Shown: positions 34,107 to 43,461, numbered from the stretch's first letter. The stretch is 64,000 nucleotides of DNA from Neisseria mucosa (GCA_003028315.1 CP028150.1:2624409-2688408); one strand, 5' to 3'. Numbers and translations are program-made. Notes: a model not told the origin generated them from the sequence alone.

Positions 34107-36095
34107 ATGCACGAAACTTTTTCCCTCGCCCCCATCGTTATCGTCCTCCTCGTTTCCGTCATTACGGTAATTTATTGCCGTAAATTCAACATTCCTTCCA
34201 TGCTCGGTTATCTTTTGGTTGGCTTTATTGCCGGTCCGGGTATGTTGAAGCTGATTCCGCAAGGTCATGCCACTGATTATTTGGGTGAAATCGGTATCGT
34301 ATTCCTGATGTTCAGCATCGGTCTCGAATTCTCTCTGCCCAAGCTCAAAGCCATGCGCCGCTTAGTGTTCGGGCTGGGCGGTTTGCAGGTCATTGTGACC
34401 ATGTTGTCGATTATCGGCATTTTGATGTTGATGGGCGTCAGCTTTAATTGGGCGTTTGCCGCAGCCGGGGCGATGACCATGTCGTCCACGGCAATCGTCA
34501 GCCGCATCCTGTCCGAGAAAACCGAATTGGGACAGCCGCACGGTCAAATGGCGATGGGCGTCTTGTTGATGCAGGATATTGCCGTCGTGCCGCTGATGAT
34601 CCTGATTCCCGCGTTGTCAGGAAAGGGCGATGAAGGCAGTCTGTGGGCAGCGCTCGGTTTTGCCGGATTGAAAATGCTGGTTACGCTGGGCGTGTTATTC
34701 GTCGTCGGCAGCAAAGTAATGTCGCGCTGGTTCAGACTGGTCGCCAAACGCAAGTCGTCTGAATTGTTTATGATCAACGTCCTGCTGGTAACCTTGGGCG
34801 TAGCTTATCTGACCGAACTTGAAGGCTTGTCGATGGCATTGGGCGCATTCGTTGCCGGTATGCTGCTTTCGGAAACGGAATACCGTTTCCAAGTGGAAGA
34901 CGACATCCGTCCGTTCCGCGACATCCTGCTCGGCTTCTTTTTTATCACCGTCGGTATGAAGCTGGATATCCAGGCTTTAATCGGCGGCTGGCAGCAAATT
35001 TTGATTTTGCTGGCGATTTTGCTGGTTTTGAAAGCATTGGTCGTGTTCATCATCGCATTCCGCATGAAAAACCCCGTTGCCGACAGCCTGAAAACTGCGC
35101 TGTATCTGGCACAAGGCGGCGAATTTGGTTTTGTGATGTTGAATATCTCCAGCAAAATCAATATGGTGTCGCCCGAGCTGGAGCAGGCAGCTACGGCAGC
35201 AATTCTGTTGTCTATGATTATCGCCCCATTTATCTTGGGCGGCAGCGATGCTATCGTCAGCCGTTTTGTCAAATCAAGCTGGGACATGAAAGCATTGGAT
35301 TTGCACAGTATGTTGGTAGAAACCATGAGCAAATCCGACCACGTCCTGATTATCGGTTTCGGACGTGGCGGTCAGACCGTCGGACGCGTCTTGGCTCAGG
35401 AAAACATCCCCTACTTCGCCCTCGATCTTGATATTGGCAGGGTTCAGGTGGCACGCAATGCGGGCGAGCCGGTTTCGTTCGGCGATGCCAAGCGGCGGGA
35501 AGTCTTGGAAGCCGCAGGTTTGGAACGCGCCAAAATGGTGGTCATTACCCTGAACAATATGCACGAAACCCAACATGTTCTCGACAATATCATGTCACTG
35601 CATCCGAGCATGCCCGTGTATGTTCGGGCAACCAATGACGATTACGTTAAAATCTTCACGGATATGGGCGCAGAAGAAGCAGTATCCGATACCAAAGAAA
35701 CTAGCTTAGTGCTGGCAAGCTACGCCATGTTGGGCAATGGCGCGACATACAGCCACGTTTATCAAACCATTACCAACATCCGACACAGCCGCTACGCCTC
35801 TCTGGAAGGCTTGTTTGTCGGCAGCGATGATGAAAACGGATTCGGTGAAGAAGGCAAATCCATATGCCGCCACGCCTTCCCCCTGACCGGCGAAGCCTAC
35901 GCCATCGGCAAGACCATCCGTGATTTGCCTTTGGATAACGCCGGCATCAAACTTCTATTTATCCGCCGAAACACAAGCAGGATAGAAAACCCCGACTTGG
36001 ATTTCCAGCTTCAACCGAATGATATTTTGGTCGTCGCAGGCAGACAGGAGGAAATTATTTCTTTTGAAAACTGGAGTTTGCAAGGAAATACCTGA
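34107..36095 (+). CDS. Kef-type K+/H+ antiporter (CPA2) with TrkA-N domain
   Basis: Inner-membrane potassium/proton antiporter. The 662-residue product has an N-terminal transport domain of about twelve helices (to about residue 390) with LMFSIGLEFSLPKL and the ion-path QDIAVVPLM segment. Next are an RCK_N dinucleotide-binding domain (HVLIIGFGRGGQTVGRVLA, near 412) and a C-terminal TrkA_C domain with PNDILVVAGRQEEI. The acidic Asp of QDIAVVP near 156 is conserved. No KefF/KefG-like ancillary gene is adjacent. Whether glutathione controls it cannot be told. Confidence 0.9.
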   Translation: MHETFSLAPIVIVLLVSVITVIYCRKFNIPSMLGYLLVGFIAGPGMLKLIPQGHATDYLGEIGIVFLMFSIGLEFSLPKLKAMRRLVFGLGGLQVIVTMLSIIGILMLMGVSFNWAFAAAGAMTMSSTAIVSRILSEKTELGQPHGQMAMGVLLMQDIAVVPLMILIPALSGKGDEGSLWAALGFAGLKMLVTLGVLFVVGSKVMSRWFRLVAKRKSSELFMINVLLVTLGVAYLTELEGLSMALGAFVAGMLLSETEYRFQVEDDIRPFRDILLGFFFITVGMKLDIQALIGGWQQILILLAILLVLKALVVFIIAFRMKNPVADSLKTALYLAQGGEFGFVMLNISSKINMVSPELEQAATAAILLSMIIAPFILGGSDAIVSRFVKSSWDMKALDLHSMLVETMSKSDHVLIIGFGRGGQTVGRVLAQENIPYFALDLDIGRVQVARNAGEPVSFGDAKRREVLEAAGLERAKMVVITLNNMHETQHVLDNIMSLHPSMPVYVRATNDDYVKIFTDMGAEEAVSDTKETSLVLASYAMLGNGATYSHVYQTITNIRHSRYASLEGLFVGSDDENGFGEEGKSICRHAFPLTGEAYAIGKTIRDLPLDNAGIKLLFIRRNTSRIENPDLDFQLQPNDILVVAGRQEEIISFENWSLQGNT

Positions 36096-36167
36096 TACAC
36101 TGAAAAATAAAGCTTGCGCGGCGGATGCTTTTTTGATTTAATAGCGTCTTCGCAAATACAGCGACAA

Positions 36168-36243
36168 GGGTGATTAGCTCAGTTGGTAGAGCGTCTGCCT
36201 TACAAGCAGAATGTCGGCGGTTCGACTCCGTCATCACCCACCA
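36168..36243 (+). tRNA. tRNA-Val (anticodon TAC), copy 1
   Basis: Acceptor arms GGGTGAT/ATCACCC, anticodon loop CTTACAA, discriminator A and encoded CCA. It is identical to copy 2 at 36393. Confidence 0.97.
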
Positions 36244-36275
36244 AGTTTCCTTTCATTGTTGCAAAACAATGATGC

Positions 36276-36352
36276 GCGGTGGTAGCTCAGTTGGTTAGAG
36301 TACCGGCCTGTCACGCCGGGGGTCGCGGGTTCGAGCCCCGTCCGCCGCGCCA
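36276..36352 (+). tRNA. tRNA-Asp (anticodon GTC), copy 1
   Basis: Acceptor arms GCGGTGG/CCGCCGC (one G-T pair), anticodon loop CTGTCAC, discriminator G and encoded CCA. It follows tRNA-Val by 32 bases. Confidence 0.97.
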
Positions 36353-36358
36353 AATTTC

Positions 36359-36390
36359 AAAAATACTGACATCGTCGGTATTTTTTATTT
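36359..36390 (+). terminator. Hairpin between tRNA pairs
   Basis: AAAATACTGAC and GTCGGTATTTTTT pair loosely with a T-run. It resembles the final terminator at 36583-36614 and looks like the duplicated counterpart. Confidence 0.65.
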
Positions 36391-36392
36391 TC

Positions 36393-36468
36393 GGGTGATT
36401 AGCTCAGTTGGTAGAGCGTCTGCCTTACAAGCAGAATGTCGGCGGTTCGACTCCGTCATCACCCACCA
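36393..36468 (+). tRNA. tRNA-Val (anticodon TAC), copy 2
   Basis: Same sequence as copy 1, including the flanking spacer to tRNA-Asp, so the two pairs form a tandem duplication with a 225-base period. Confidence 0.97.
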
Positions 36469-36500
36469 AGTTTCCTTTCATTGTTGCAAAACAATGATGC

Positions 36501-36577
36501 GCGGTGGTAGCTCAGTTGGTTAGAGTACCGGCCTGTCACGCCGGGGGTCGCGGGTTCGAGCCCCGTCCGCCGCGCCA
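36501..36577 (+). tRNA. tRNA-Asp (anticodon GTC), copy 2
   Basis: Identical to copy 1. It is followed by a small hairpin AAAATACCGGC/GCCGGTATTTTTT that should end the transcript. Confidence 0.97.
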
Positions 36578-36582
36578 AATTT

Positions 36583-36614
36583 TAAAAATACCGGCTTTTG
36601 CCGGTATTTTTTAT
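36583..36614 (+). terminator. Terminator of the tRNA cluster
   Basis: AAAATACCGGC and GCCGGTATTTTTT with a short T-rich loop. Confidence 0.85.
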
Positions 36615-36665
36615 GTGTAAGAAACGAACGTGGAGAGGGCTGCTATTGGGCCTCAGGCGACATCT

Positions 36666-36824
36666 TATAGAGATTTCACTTTAAAGCAGGATAGGGTAGA
36701 GAAGTGGTCGGCTGTATAGAGAGTCTGCAGTTGATTACCTTGTGCTTTCGAACCTTAGTAAATCGTGTTCTCTTTGAGTTAAGGTGAGGTAACGTTGTTT
36801 TGGTTTGAAGTTAAACCATTGTAG
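36666..36824. repeat. Degenerate Correia element
   Basis: About 159 bp in the reverse orientation to the intact element at 6814. Recognisable blocks are TATAGAGATTTCACTTTAAA..CAGGA, GAACCTTAGTAAATCGT, TTCTCTTTGAGTTAAGG, TGAGGTAACG and GTTAAACCATTGTAG. The ends and much of the core have drifted, so it is an old, inactive copy. Confidence 0.75.
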
Positions 36825-36837
36825 GTTCTAATTTTGT

Positions 36838-36893
36838 TTAAGGTCGTCTGAAAAACAGAAATCCATACCGGATTATGCTTTTCAGACGACCTT
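36838..36893. terminator. Uptake-sequence terminator of the exonuclease gene
   Basis: AAGGTCGTCTGAAAA and TTTTCAGACGACCTT around about 24 bases. It lies downstream of the minus-strand exonuclease gene. Confidence 0.78.
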
Positions 36894-36932
36894 TATGATT
36901 GGTAGGAACGATAGACTTTCCAAGCCTGACGT

Positions 36933-37727
36933 TTAACGCCACGCGGCGACAAACTCGTTCCAATGCTGCTTGTCCTGAGCCTGTCCGGTCAGGTAATGCT
37001 TCAGCCGTTTGACTTCCACTTCATACTCGTCCGCGTCCAAAGCGCCGCTCATCAGGCGGAAGCGCAAGAACATTAAATAAGTGTTTGCCGCATCGGTTTC
37101 GCAATAATCGCGGATGTCTTTCAGACGACCTGCGTGGAACGCCTCCCAAACTTTGCTGCCGTCCATGCCCAGTTTGCCAGGGAAGCCGCAAAGTTTCGCC
37201 ATATCGTCCAGCGGCACATTGGCACGCGGTTGGTACAGGGCGAGCAGATCCATCAGGTCGCAATGGCGGTTGTGGTAGCGGCTGATGTAGTTGTTCCACT
37301 TGAAATCACGGCTGTCGCCGAAATCGCCCTCGCCCATATCCCAATAACGTGCCGCCGCAATGCCGTGTATCAGCGCGCGGTAATGCAGGACGGGCAGGTC
37401 GAAGCCGCCGCCGTTCCAACTGACCAATTGCGGCGTATGGCTTTCGATAAGGTCGAAAAACTTGGCGATCATTTCCTCTTCGCTGTCGTGCATTTCGCCT
37501 ATGGTGCCGACATGGATTTTGTCCTGCCCCCAACGCATACAGCAGGAAATGGCGACCACTTGGTGCAGGTGGTGCTGCATAAAGTCAGAGCCGTTTTGGG
37601 CGCGGCGTTTCTGCTGGGCGAACAAGACCACCTCGTCGTCCGGCAAAGAAGCAGGCAGGTCGTACAACAGGCGGATGCCGTTCACATCAGGTACGGTTTC
37701 AATATCGAAAGCCAAAATCGGGGTCAT
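36933..37727 (-). CDS. Predicted 3'-5' exonuclease, PolB-like
   Basis: DEDD-fold exonuclease of the PolB-like predicted group; cellular role unknown. From ATG 37727 the product is 264 residues. Exo I is FDIETVP (Asp7 and Glu9), Exo II is LVSWNGGGFDLPVL near residue 107 and Exo III is DYCETDAANTYL near residue 213. All acidic residues are present. GGAG lies upstream; the eight extra residues of the longer frame lack a ribosome site. An uptake sequence occurs inside the gene near 37122. Confidence 0.85.
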   Translation of the reverse strand: MTPILAFDIETVPDVNGIRLLYDLPASLPDDEVVLFAQQKRRAQNGSDFMQHHLHQVVAISCCMRWGQDKIHVGTIGEMHDSEEEMIAKFFDLIESHTPQLVSWNGGGFDLPVLHYRALIHGIAAARYWDMGEGDFGDSRDFKWNNYISRYHNRHCDLMDLLALYQPRANVPLDDMAKLCGFPGKLGMDGSKVWEAFHAGRLKDIRDYCETDAANTYLMFLRFRLMSGALDADEYEVEVKRLKHYLTGQAQDKQHWNEFVAAWR

Positions 37728-37915
37728 GGGCGACTCCTCAAATTCAATCAAAACAGATTAAAACAGACAACAGGATAACGGCATTGTGGCATGTTTCCGC
37801 ATTTATTGACAGTCAAATCACACCGCCGCCCCACCATTCCATCTGCCTGTACACCTACCCAAAACACCGTCAAAACAGTAAAATCCCCCTTTTATCCCAA
37901 TTCGAACCATAAGCC

Positions 37916-38812
37916 ATGCTCACCTTCCAACAAATCATCTTCAAACTGCAAACATTCTGGGCAGACAAAGGCTGCACCGTTATCCAACCTTTCGACATGG
38001 AAGTCGGCGCCGGTACTTCCCACCCCGCCACCTGCCTGCGCGCGCTCGGCCCCGAGCCTTGGTTTGCCGCCTACGTCCAACCCAGCCGCCGCCCCAAAGA
38101 CGGTCGCTACGGCGACAACCCCAACCGCCTGCAACACTATTACCAATTCCAAGTCGCGCTCAAACCCGCGCCCGCCAATATCCAAGACCTTTATCTCGAT
38201 TCCCTGCGCGAATTGGGCATCGACCCCAAAATCCACGACATCCGCTTCGTCGAAGACGACTGGGAAAACCCCACCCTCGGTGCATGGGGCTTGGGCTGGG
38301 AAGTCTGGCTCAACGGCATGGAAGTGACCCAGTTCACCTACTTCCAACAAGTTGGCGGCATTGACTGCACCCCCGTACTCGGCGAAATCACCTACGGCAT
38401 CGAACGCTTGGCGATGTATCTGCAAGGCGTGGAAAACGTCTATGACCTCGTTTGGGCAAAAACGCTCGACGGCAACACCGTCACCTACGGCGACGTGTAT
38501 CACCAAAACGAAGTCGAACAATCCACCTACAACTTCGAATACAGCGATGCCGACTGGCTGCTGCGTCAGTTCAACGACTACGAAGCGCAAGCCAAACGCC
38601 TGCTCGCCGAAGAAAACGCCAGCCTCGCCCTGCCCGCCTACGAGCTGGTCCTCAAAGCCGGACACACCTTCAACCTCTTAGACGCACGCGGCGCCATTTC
38701 CGTTACCGAACGCGCCACCTACATCGGCCGCATCCGCGCGCTGAGCCGCACCGTAGCGCAGAAATACGTTGAAAGCCGCGAGAAACTGGGCTTCCCGTTG
38801 ATTAAAAAATAA
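37916..38812 (+). CDS. glyQ: Glycyl-tRNA synthetase alpha chain
   Basis: Catalytic subunit of the alpha2beta2 enzyme that charges tRNA-Gly. The 298-residue product has the class II motifs: MEVGAGTSHPATCLRALGPEPW near residue 23 and GIERLAMYLQG near residue 161. ATG 37916 directly follows AACCATAAGCC with only a weak ribosome site. glyS follows after 116 bases with an intervening uptake-sequence hairpin. Confidence 0.96.
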   Translation: MLTFQQIIFKLQTFWADKGCTVIQPFDMEVGAGTSHPATCLRALGPEPWFAAYVQPSRRPKDGRYGDNPNRLQHYYQFQVALKPAPANIQDLYLDSLRELGIDPKIHDIRFVEDDWENPTLGAWGLGWEVWLNGMEVTQFTYFQQVGGIDCTPVLGEITYGIERLAMYLQGVENVYDLVWAKTLDGNTVTYGDVYHQNEVEQSTYNFEYSDADWLLRQFNDYEAQAKRLLAEENASLALPAYELVLKAGHTFNLLDARGAISVTERATYIGRIRALSRTVAQKYVESREKLGFPLIKK

Positions 38813-38817
38813 CGATA

Positions 38818-38848
38818 CATCGTCTGAAACAGGTTTTCAGACGACCTT
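38818..38848. terminator. Uptake-sequence hairpin between glyQ and glyS
   Basis: TCGTCTGAAAC and GTTTTCAGACGA invert with almost no loop. It could lower glyS expression relative to glyQ. Confidence 0.6.
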
Positions 38849-38928
38849 TATTGCGTATCCATTAATACAGGCCGTACGGCATATGCAGGATTTATAAGCA
38901 GGGCCTACGGACAAACAGAAAGTCTCAC

Positions 38929-40992
38929 ATGACAACCCAAACCCTTTTAATCGAACTCCTTACCGAAGAACTCCCCCCTAAAGCCCTGAATAATCTAGGC
39001 AACCACTTCGCCGCTTCTGTTGCCGAAGGCTTGGAAAAAGCGCAACTGATTGACGGCGCAGCCGAATATACCGCCTACGCCTCGCCGCGCCGTTTGGCCG
39101 TTCAAGTTAAAAACGTGAAAGCCGTTCAAGCCGATCAGAAAATCGTGAAAAAAGGCCCTGCCGTAGCGAATGCCATGAAAGACGGTGCGCCGACCAAGGC
39201 TTTGGAAGGTTTTGCACGCGGTGCGGGGGCGAAAATCGAAGACTTGATCATCATCCACGACGGCAAGCAGGATGCGTACGCCTACGAATACGTCCAAACC
39301 GGCAAACCGTTGGGAGAACTTTTGGAAGACATTATCAATCAAGCGGTTAAGAAACTGCCGATTCCCAAAGTGATGCGTTGGGGCAGCAGCACGTTTACCT
39401 TCGTGCGTCCCGTTCACGGGCTGATTGTGCTGCACGGCGGCGACATCGTGGACGTCAGCGTCTTGGGCCTGCAAAGCGGCAATCAAACCTTGGGACACCG
39501 CTTCCTGTCCAACGGCGAAATCACTATTACAAACGCCGACAGCTACGCCACACAAATGCGCGAGCAAGGCAAAGTCGTCGCTTCGTTTGCCGAGCGCAAA
39601 GCCGCGATTCAGACGGCCTTGAACGAACAGGCAGGTCGTCTGAAAGCCACCGTAGCCGCCGATGAAGCATTGTTGGACGAAGTTACCGCGCTGGTCGAAT
39701 ACCCCGTTGTTTTGGAAGCCGGTTTTGAAGAACATTTCCTCGCCGTGCCACAGGAATGCCTGATTCTGACCATGCAGCAAAACCAAAAATACTTCCCGCT
39801 GCTCGACCAAAACGGCAAATTGATGAACCGCTTCCTGCTGGTCTCCAACCTGCAAACCGAAGACCCGTCGCACATCATCCAAGGCAACGAACGCGTCTTG
39901 CGCGCGCGCCTGTCTGATGCCGAGTTCTTCTACAAGCAAGACCAAAAAGCGACTTTGGAAAGCCGCCTGCCCAAGTTGGCAAACGTGGTTTATCACAACA
40001 AAATCGGCTCGCAAGCCGAGCGCATCGAACGCCTGCAAAGTATTGCCGCCCACATCGCCAAGGCTTTAGGCGCGGATGCTGACGCAGCCGAACGCGCCGC
40101 ACGTCTGGCAAAAGCCGACTTGGTGACCGAAATGGTCGGCGAGTTCCCCGAACTGCAAGGCACGATGGGCAAATACTACGCCCGCTTGGACGGCGAAACC
40201 GAAGAAATCGCCGAAGCCGTCGAGCAGCACTATCAGCCGCGTTTTGCCGGCGACAACCTGCCGAACGGCAAAGTCGCCACTGCCGTTGCACTGGCCGACA
40301 AGCTGGAAACCCTGGTCGGCATTTGGGGCATCGGCCTGATTCCGACCGGCGACAAAGACCCCTACGCCCTGCGCCGCGCCGCCTTGGGTATTTTGCGGAT
40401 GCTGATGCAGTATGGTTTGGACGTAAACGAGCTGATTCAGACGACCTTCGACAGCTTCCCCAAAGGTTTGCTCAACGAGAAAACGCCGTCTGAAACCGCC
40501 GACTTCATGCAGGCGCGCCTTGCCGTGTTGTTGCAAAACGACTATCCACAAGACATTGTTGCCGCCGTACTTGCCAAACAGCCGCGCCGCTTAGACGATT
40601 TGACCGCCAAACTGCAAGCCGTTGCCGCTTTCAAACAACTGCCCGAAGCCGCCGCGCTCGCTGCCGCCAACAAACGCGTGCAAAACCTGCTGAAAAAAGC
40701 CGATGCCGAGTTGGGCGAAGTCGATGAAAGCCTGCTGCAACAAGACGAAGAAAAAGCCCTGTATGCTGCCGCACAAGACTTGCAGCCGAAAATCGCCGCC
40801 GCCGTTGCCGAAGGCAATTTTCAGACGGCCTTGTCCGAACTGGCTTCCGTCAAACCGCAAGTCGATGCCTTCTTCGACGGCGTAATGGTGATGGCGGAAG
40901 ACCCCGCCGTAAAACAAAACCGCCTGAATTTGCTGAACCGTTTGGCAGAACAGATGAACGCGGTAGCGGATATTGCGCTCTTGGGTGAATAA
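38929..40992 (+). CDS. glyS: Glycyl-tRNA synthetase beta chain
   Basis: tRNA-recognition subunit of glycyl-tRNA synthetase. The 687-residue product begins TLLIELLTEELPPKAL, has the central MVGEFPELQGTMGKYYA (HD-like domain, near 402) and DKLETLVGIWGIGLIPTGDKDPYALRRAALG near 452. A C-terminal anticodon-binding-like helical region follows. ATG 38929 is preceded by AGAAAG. Several uptake-sequence variants (AGGCCGTCTGAA type) lie inside near 39610 and 40823. Confidence 0.96.
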   Translation: MTTQTLLIELLTEELPPKALNNLGNHFAASVAEGLEKAQLIDGAAEYTAYASPRRLAVQVKNVKAVQADQKIVKKGPAVANAMKDGAPTKALEGFARGAGAKIEDLIIIHDGKQDAYAYEYVQTGKPLGELLEDIINQAVKKLPIPKVMRWGSSTFTFVRPVHGLIVLHGGDIVDVSVLGLQSGNQTLGHRFLSNGEITITNADSYATQMREQGKVVASFAERKAAIQTALNEQAGRLKATVAADEALLDEVTALVEYPVVLEAGFEEHFLAVPQECLILTMQQNQKYFPLLDQNGKLMNRFLLVSNLQTEDPSHIIQGNERVLRARLSDAEFFYKQDQKATLESRLPKLANVVYHNKIGSQAERIERLQSIAAHIAKALGADADAAERAARLAKADLVTEMVGEFPELQGTMGKYYARLDGETEEIAEAVEQHYQPRFAGDNLPNGKVATAVALADKLETLVGIWGIGLIPTGDKDPYALRRAALGILRMLMQYGLDVNELIQTTFDSFPKGLLNEKTPSETADFMQARLAVLLQNDYPQDIVAAVLAKQPRRLDDLTAKLQAVAAFKQLPEAAALAAANKRVQNLLKKADAELGEVDESLLQQDEEKALYAAAQDLQPKIAAAVAEGNFQTALSELASVKPQVDAFFDGVMVMAEDPAVKQNRLNLLNRLAEQMNAVADIALLGE

Positions 40993-41006
40993 TATATAGC
41001 CGTAAA

Positions 41007-41066
41007 CAAAGGTCGTCTGAAAACGGACAAGCAGCTTTGCCCAACGTTTTCAGACGACCTTTTTGA
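41007..41066 (+). terminator. Uptake-sequence terminator after glyS
   Basis: AAAGGTCGTCTGAAAACG and CGTTTTCAGACGACCTTTTT around about 23 bases. Confidence 0.85.
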
Positions 41067-41425
41067 TTGTTTCAGGTTTGCGGTTGCGGGGTGGGGGAGC
41101 TAGGTAACCGATTTATATAGCGAACTTATTTCGTTTTCGAGATTGGCTCTACTATTTTCGTGCAAGTGGAAACCTAAAGATTAGAAATCTTGGAAATATT
41201 TAAATATTCTTGAAAGACTGAAATATAGACTTTTGTCTGTGTGGAAATGACGAAGGTGATGCAGCATGGACTTTGCTTTCAAATGTTATGGAAAAAGCTT
41301 TTAAAGTTTTCGGCATAATTTGCCGATAAAGCTTGTGCCACAAGTTTTGGTTTGCTGGACAGCATATAGTTTGGCAAGTTTGTTCTAAAAATCATCAACT
41401 CAATGCCGGCATATGATTTTTCAAA
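41067..41425. other. Intergenic region between glyS and plsX
   Basis: About 360 bases between converging genes. No gene, RNA or named repeat was found; mostly AT-rich. Confidence 0.5.
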
Positions 41426-41463
41426 AAAACGTCGTCTGAAAATTTTTCAGACGACGTTTTTAT
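41426..41463. terminator. Uptake-sequence terminator of plsX
   Basis: AAAAACGTCGTCTGAAAA and TTTTCAGACGACGTTTTT, an ACGTCGTCTGAAA variant pair with a T-run on each strand. Confidence 0.88.
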
Positions 41464-41482
41464 ATTTTGTCGTTCAATGGCG

Positions 41483-42541
41483 TTATTCTGCCGTATCAGA
41501 AGCAGCCTCTTCTTGTCCTTTGATTGCCTCCAATGCGGCAAGTTGTGCCGCGACACCTTGTTCGATTTTCGACAGGCTGGCAGATTTTGCTTCGTGGTAG
41601 GCTTCTTCTAAGGCGTAGCTGAAGCCGACATCGTCTGTACCGCCGTGGCTTTTGATGACGATACCGCGCAGACCGAGCAGGATGGCGCCGTTGAATTTGC
41701 GGGGGTCCAGTTTGCTTTTCAAGCCTTTCAGGGCGGGGAGGGCGGCGACGGCGGCCATTTTGTTGAACAGGTTGCGTTGGAATTCCTGACGGATGGCTCC
41801 GCTCATGAATTTGACCGCGCCTTCGATGGTTTTGAGCATGATGTTGCCGACGAAGCCGTCTGCGACGATAACGTCGGCTTCGCCATATAGAACGCCGTTG
41901 CTTTCGATGTTGCCGATGAAATTCAGTTTGCTGCTTTTGAGCAGTTTGAAGGTTTGTTTGACGGTGTCCGTGCCCTTGATGTCTTCGGTGCCGACGTTAA
42001 GCAGACCGACACGCGGGCTGCCTTTTTGCGGGTAGAGGGCTTGGAAGAGTTCATTACCGATGATGGCGAACTGTACGAGCTGCTCGGGCGAGCAGTCGAC
42101 GTTTGCGCCCAAATCGAGGGCGAGGGTCAGGTGTTCGCTGTCTGAGGGCAGGAACTTGGCGATGGCGGGGCGGTCGATGCCGGGAATGGTTTTGAGGACG
42201 AAGCGGGCGGTCGCCATGAGCGCGCCGGTGTTGCCGGCGGATACGGCGGCTTGCGCGTTGCCTTCTTTGACTTGGTTGATGGCAATGCGCATGGAGGAGT
42301 CTTTTTTATTTTTCAGGGCAAGCTGAGGGGCTTCATCCATGCCGACGACTTCGGAGGCGTGGAGCACGGTAATGCGCTCCATCGGTGCGTTGGCTGCGGA
42401 GAGGGCTTGGCGGACGGCGGATTCGTCGCCGACCATAATGAGGTGTACGTCTTGCTGCTGTTTCAAAAAGGCAAGGGCACCGGGGACGGTAACTGGGAGA
42501 CCTGAGTCGCCGCCCATGGCATCTACGGCCAATGTAATCAT
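41483..42541 (-). CDS. plsX: Phosphate acyltransferase PlsX
   Basis: Converts acyl-ACP to acyl phosphate at the membrane for the PlsY acyltransferase in phospholipid synthesis. From ATG 42541 (GGAGAA upstream on the minus strand) the product is 352 residues, the family length; the longer frame reaches through uptake sequences. Diagnostic segments are AVDAMGGDSG at residues 4-13, VSAGNTGALMA near 100, ADVIVADGFVGNIMLKT near 225 and GLRGIVIKSHGG near 300. In many bacteria it follows yceD and rpmF; here a phosphoribosyltransferase gene intervenes. Confidence 0.96.
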   Translation of the reverse strand: MITLAVDAMGGDSGLPVTVPGALAFLKQQQDVHLIMVGDESAVRQALSAANAPMERITVLHASEVVGMDEAPQLALKNKKDSSMRIAINQVKEGNAQAAVSAGNTGALMATARFVLKTIPGIDRPAIAKFLPSDSEHLTLALDLGANVDCSPEQLVQFAIIGNELFQALYPQKGSPRVGLLNVGTEDIKGTDTVKQTFKLLKSSKLNFIGNIESNGVLYGEADVIVADGFVGNIMLKTIEGAVKFMSGAIRQEFQRNLFNKMAAVAALPALKGLKSKLDPRKFNGAILLGLRGIVIKSHGGTDDVGFSYALEEAYHEAKSASLSKIEQGVAAQLAALEAIKGQEEAASDTAE

Positions 42542-42617
42542 GTTGTTCTCCGGTTTGTGCTGTGAAGCGGAAGAGGGGCGGTGTCGGCTGCCTCTGTGGG
42601 TTTGTTCGGCTTCACAG

Positions 42618-42669
42618 TCGGTTTCAGACGACCTTTTTGCGATACGCAGCACGGGGTCGTCTGAAAAGG
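42618..42669. terminator. Uptake-sequence hairpin upstream of plsX
   Basis: GGTTTCAGACGACC and GGTCGTCTGAAAA invert around about 22 bases, between the phosphoribosyltransferase gene and plsX. Confidence 0.6.
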
Positions 42670-42829
42670 GGTGTATGTGTGGTCGGGGGCTTCGGATTGA
42701 AGGGTTGCGTTCCACATTCTAATGCGTTTTATGAAGATACGCTGAAAAGAGGCAAAATCTCGTTTTGTCGGTGTTCTACGGATTTTGCTTTTGCCGTTTC
42801 GGGAGAAGGCGGGCTTCTCCGTCGCGGGC

Positions 42830-43357
42830 TTATTTTTTGCCTTCGGCGGCAAGGTGGTTGTGTTCGTCGATGTCGAGTGCGTCCCAAGGGTAGTTGATCC
42901 ACCAGTCTTCTACGGTAAGGCCGCTGAAGTAGGGGATGCCTTCGGGGATTTTGCCGACTTTGGCTTTGATTTTTTCGTGCAGGACGGCAACACCGATGGT
43001 GCCGAAATCTTCTTTTTGCAACTCGGTCAGGCAGAATTCCATGGTCACGCGGCTGTCGTCGACTTCATCGACTACGAGCACATTCTTGCCTTTCAACGCG
43101 TCAGGCACGGGGTCGAGCCATTGGACTTTTTTGACTTCTTCCGTCACCTGTCCTTCGTTGTCGCTGTCGTAATAGGCGGTGGTTACGGCGTAAATCGGGA
43201 TTTCCAGAAAGCAGCGCAGCATACGGGCGGGGATGAAGCCGCCGCCGCCGATGGCGATCATGGCATCGTATTTGACGCCGGAGTTTTGGATTTTTTCCGC
43301 CAACGCTTTGATAACGCGGTGGATGTCGTCGTAGGTGTACCAGATTTTCTGTTTCAT
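42830..43357 (-). CDS. Phosphoribosyltransferase
   Basis: Type I phosphoribosyltransferase, probably purine salvage (hypoxanthine/xanthine/guanine class). From ATG 43357 the product is 175 residues. The PRPP-binding loop is VLVVDEVDDSRVTM near residue 94, a variant of the usual VDDVxDTG. An N-terminal AIGGGGFIPARML segment near residue 36 matches the family. It ends with DALDIDEHNHLAAEGKK. It lies between rpmF and plsX with its own hairpins, so it may be transcribed separately. Substrate is not determined. Confidence 0.82.
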   Translation of the reverse strand: MKQKIWYTYDDIHRVIKALAEKIQNSGVKYDAMIAIGGGGFIPARMLRCFLEIPIYAVTTAYYDSDNEGQVTEEVKKVQWLDPVPDALKGKNVLVVDEVDDSRVTMEFCLTELQKEDFGTIGVAVLHEKIKAKVGKIPEGIPYFSGLTVEDWWINYPWDALDIDEHNHLAAEGKK

Positions 43358-43461
43358 GGCGATTCCCGATTCAATGGGGTGTATCAGTTTGAACTGCAAG
43401 GATTTTGTGCCGCATTCTGAAGCATGGGCAGACATGAAGCCGGGCAGTTCGGATGTAATGT

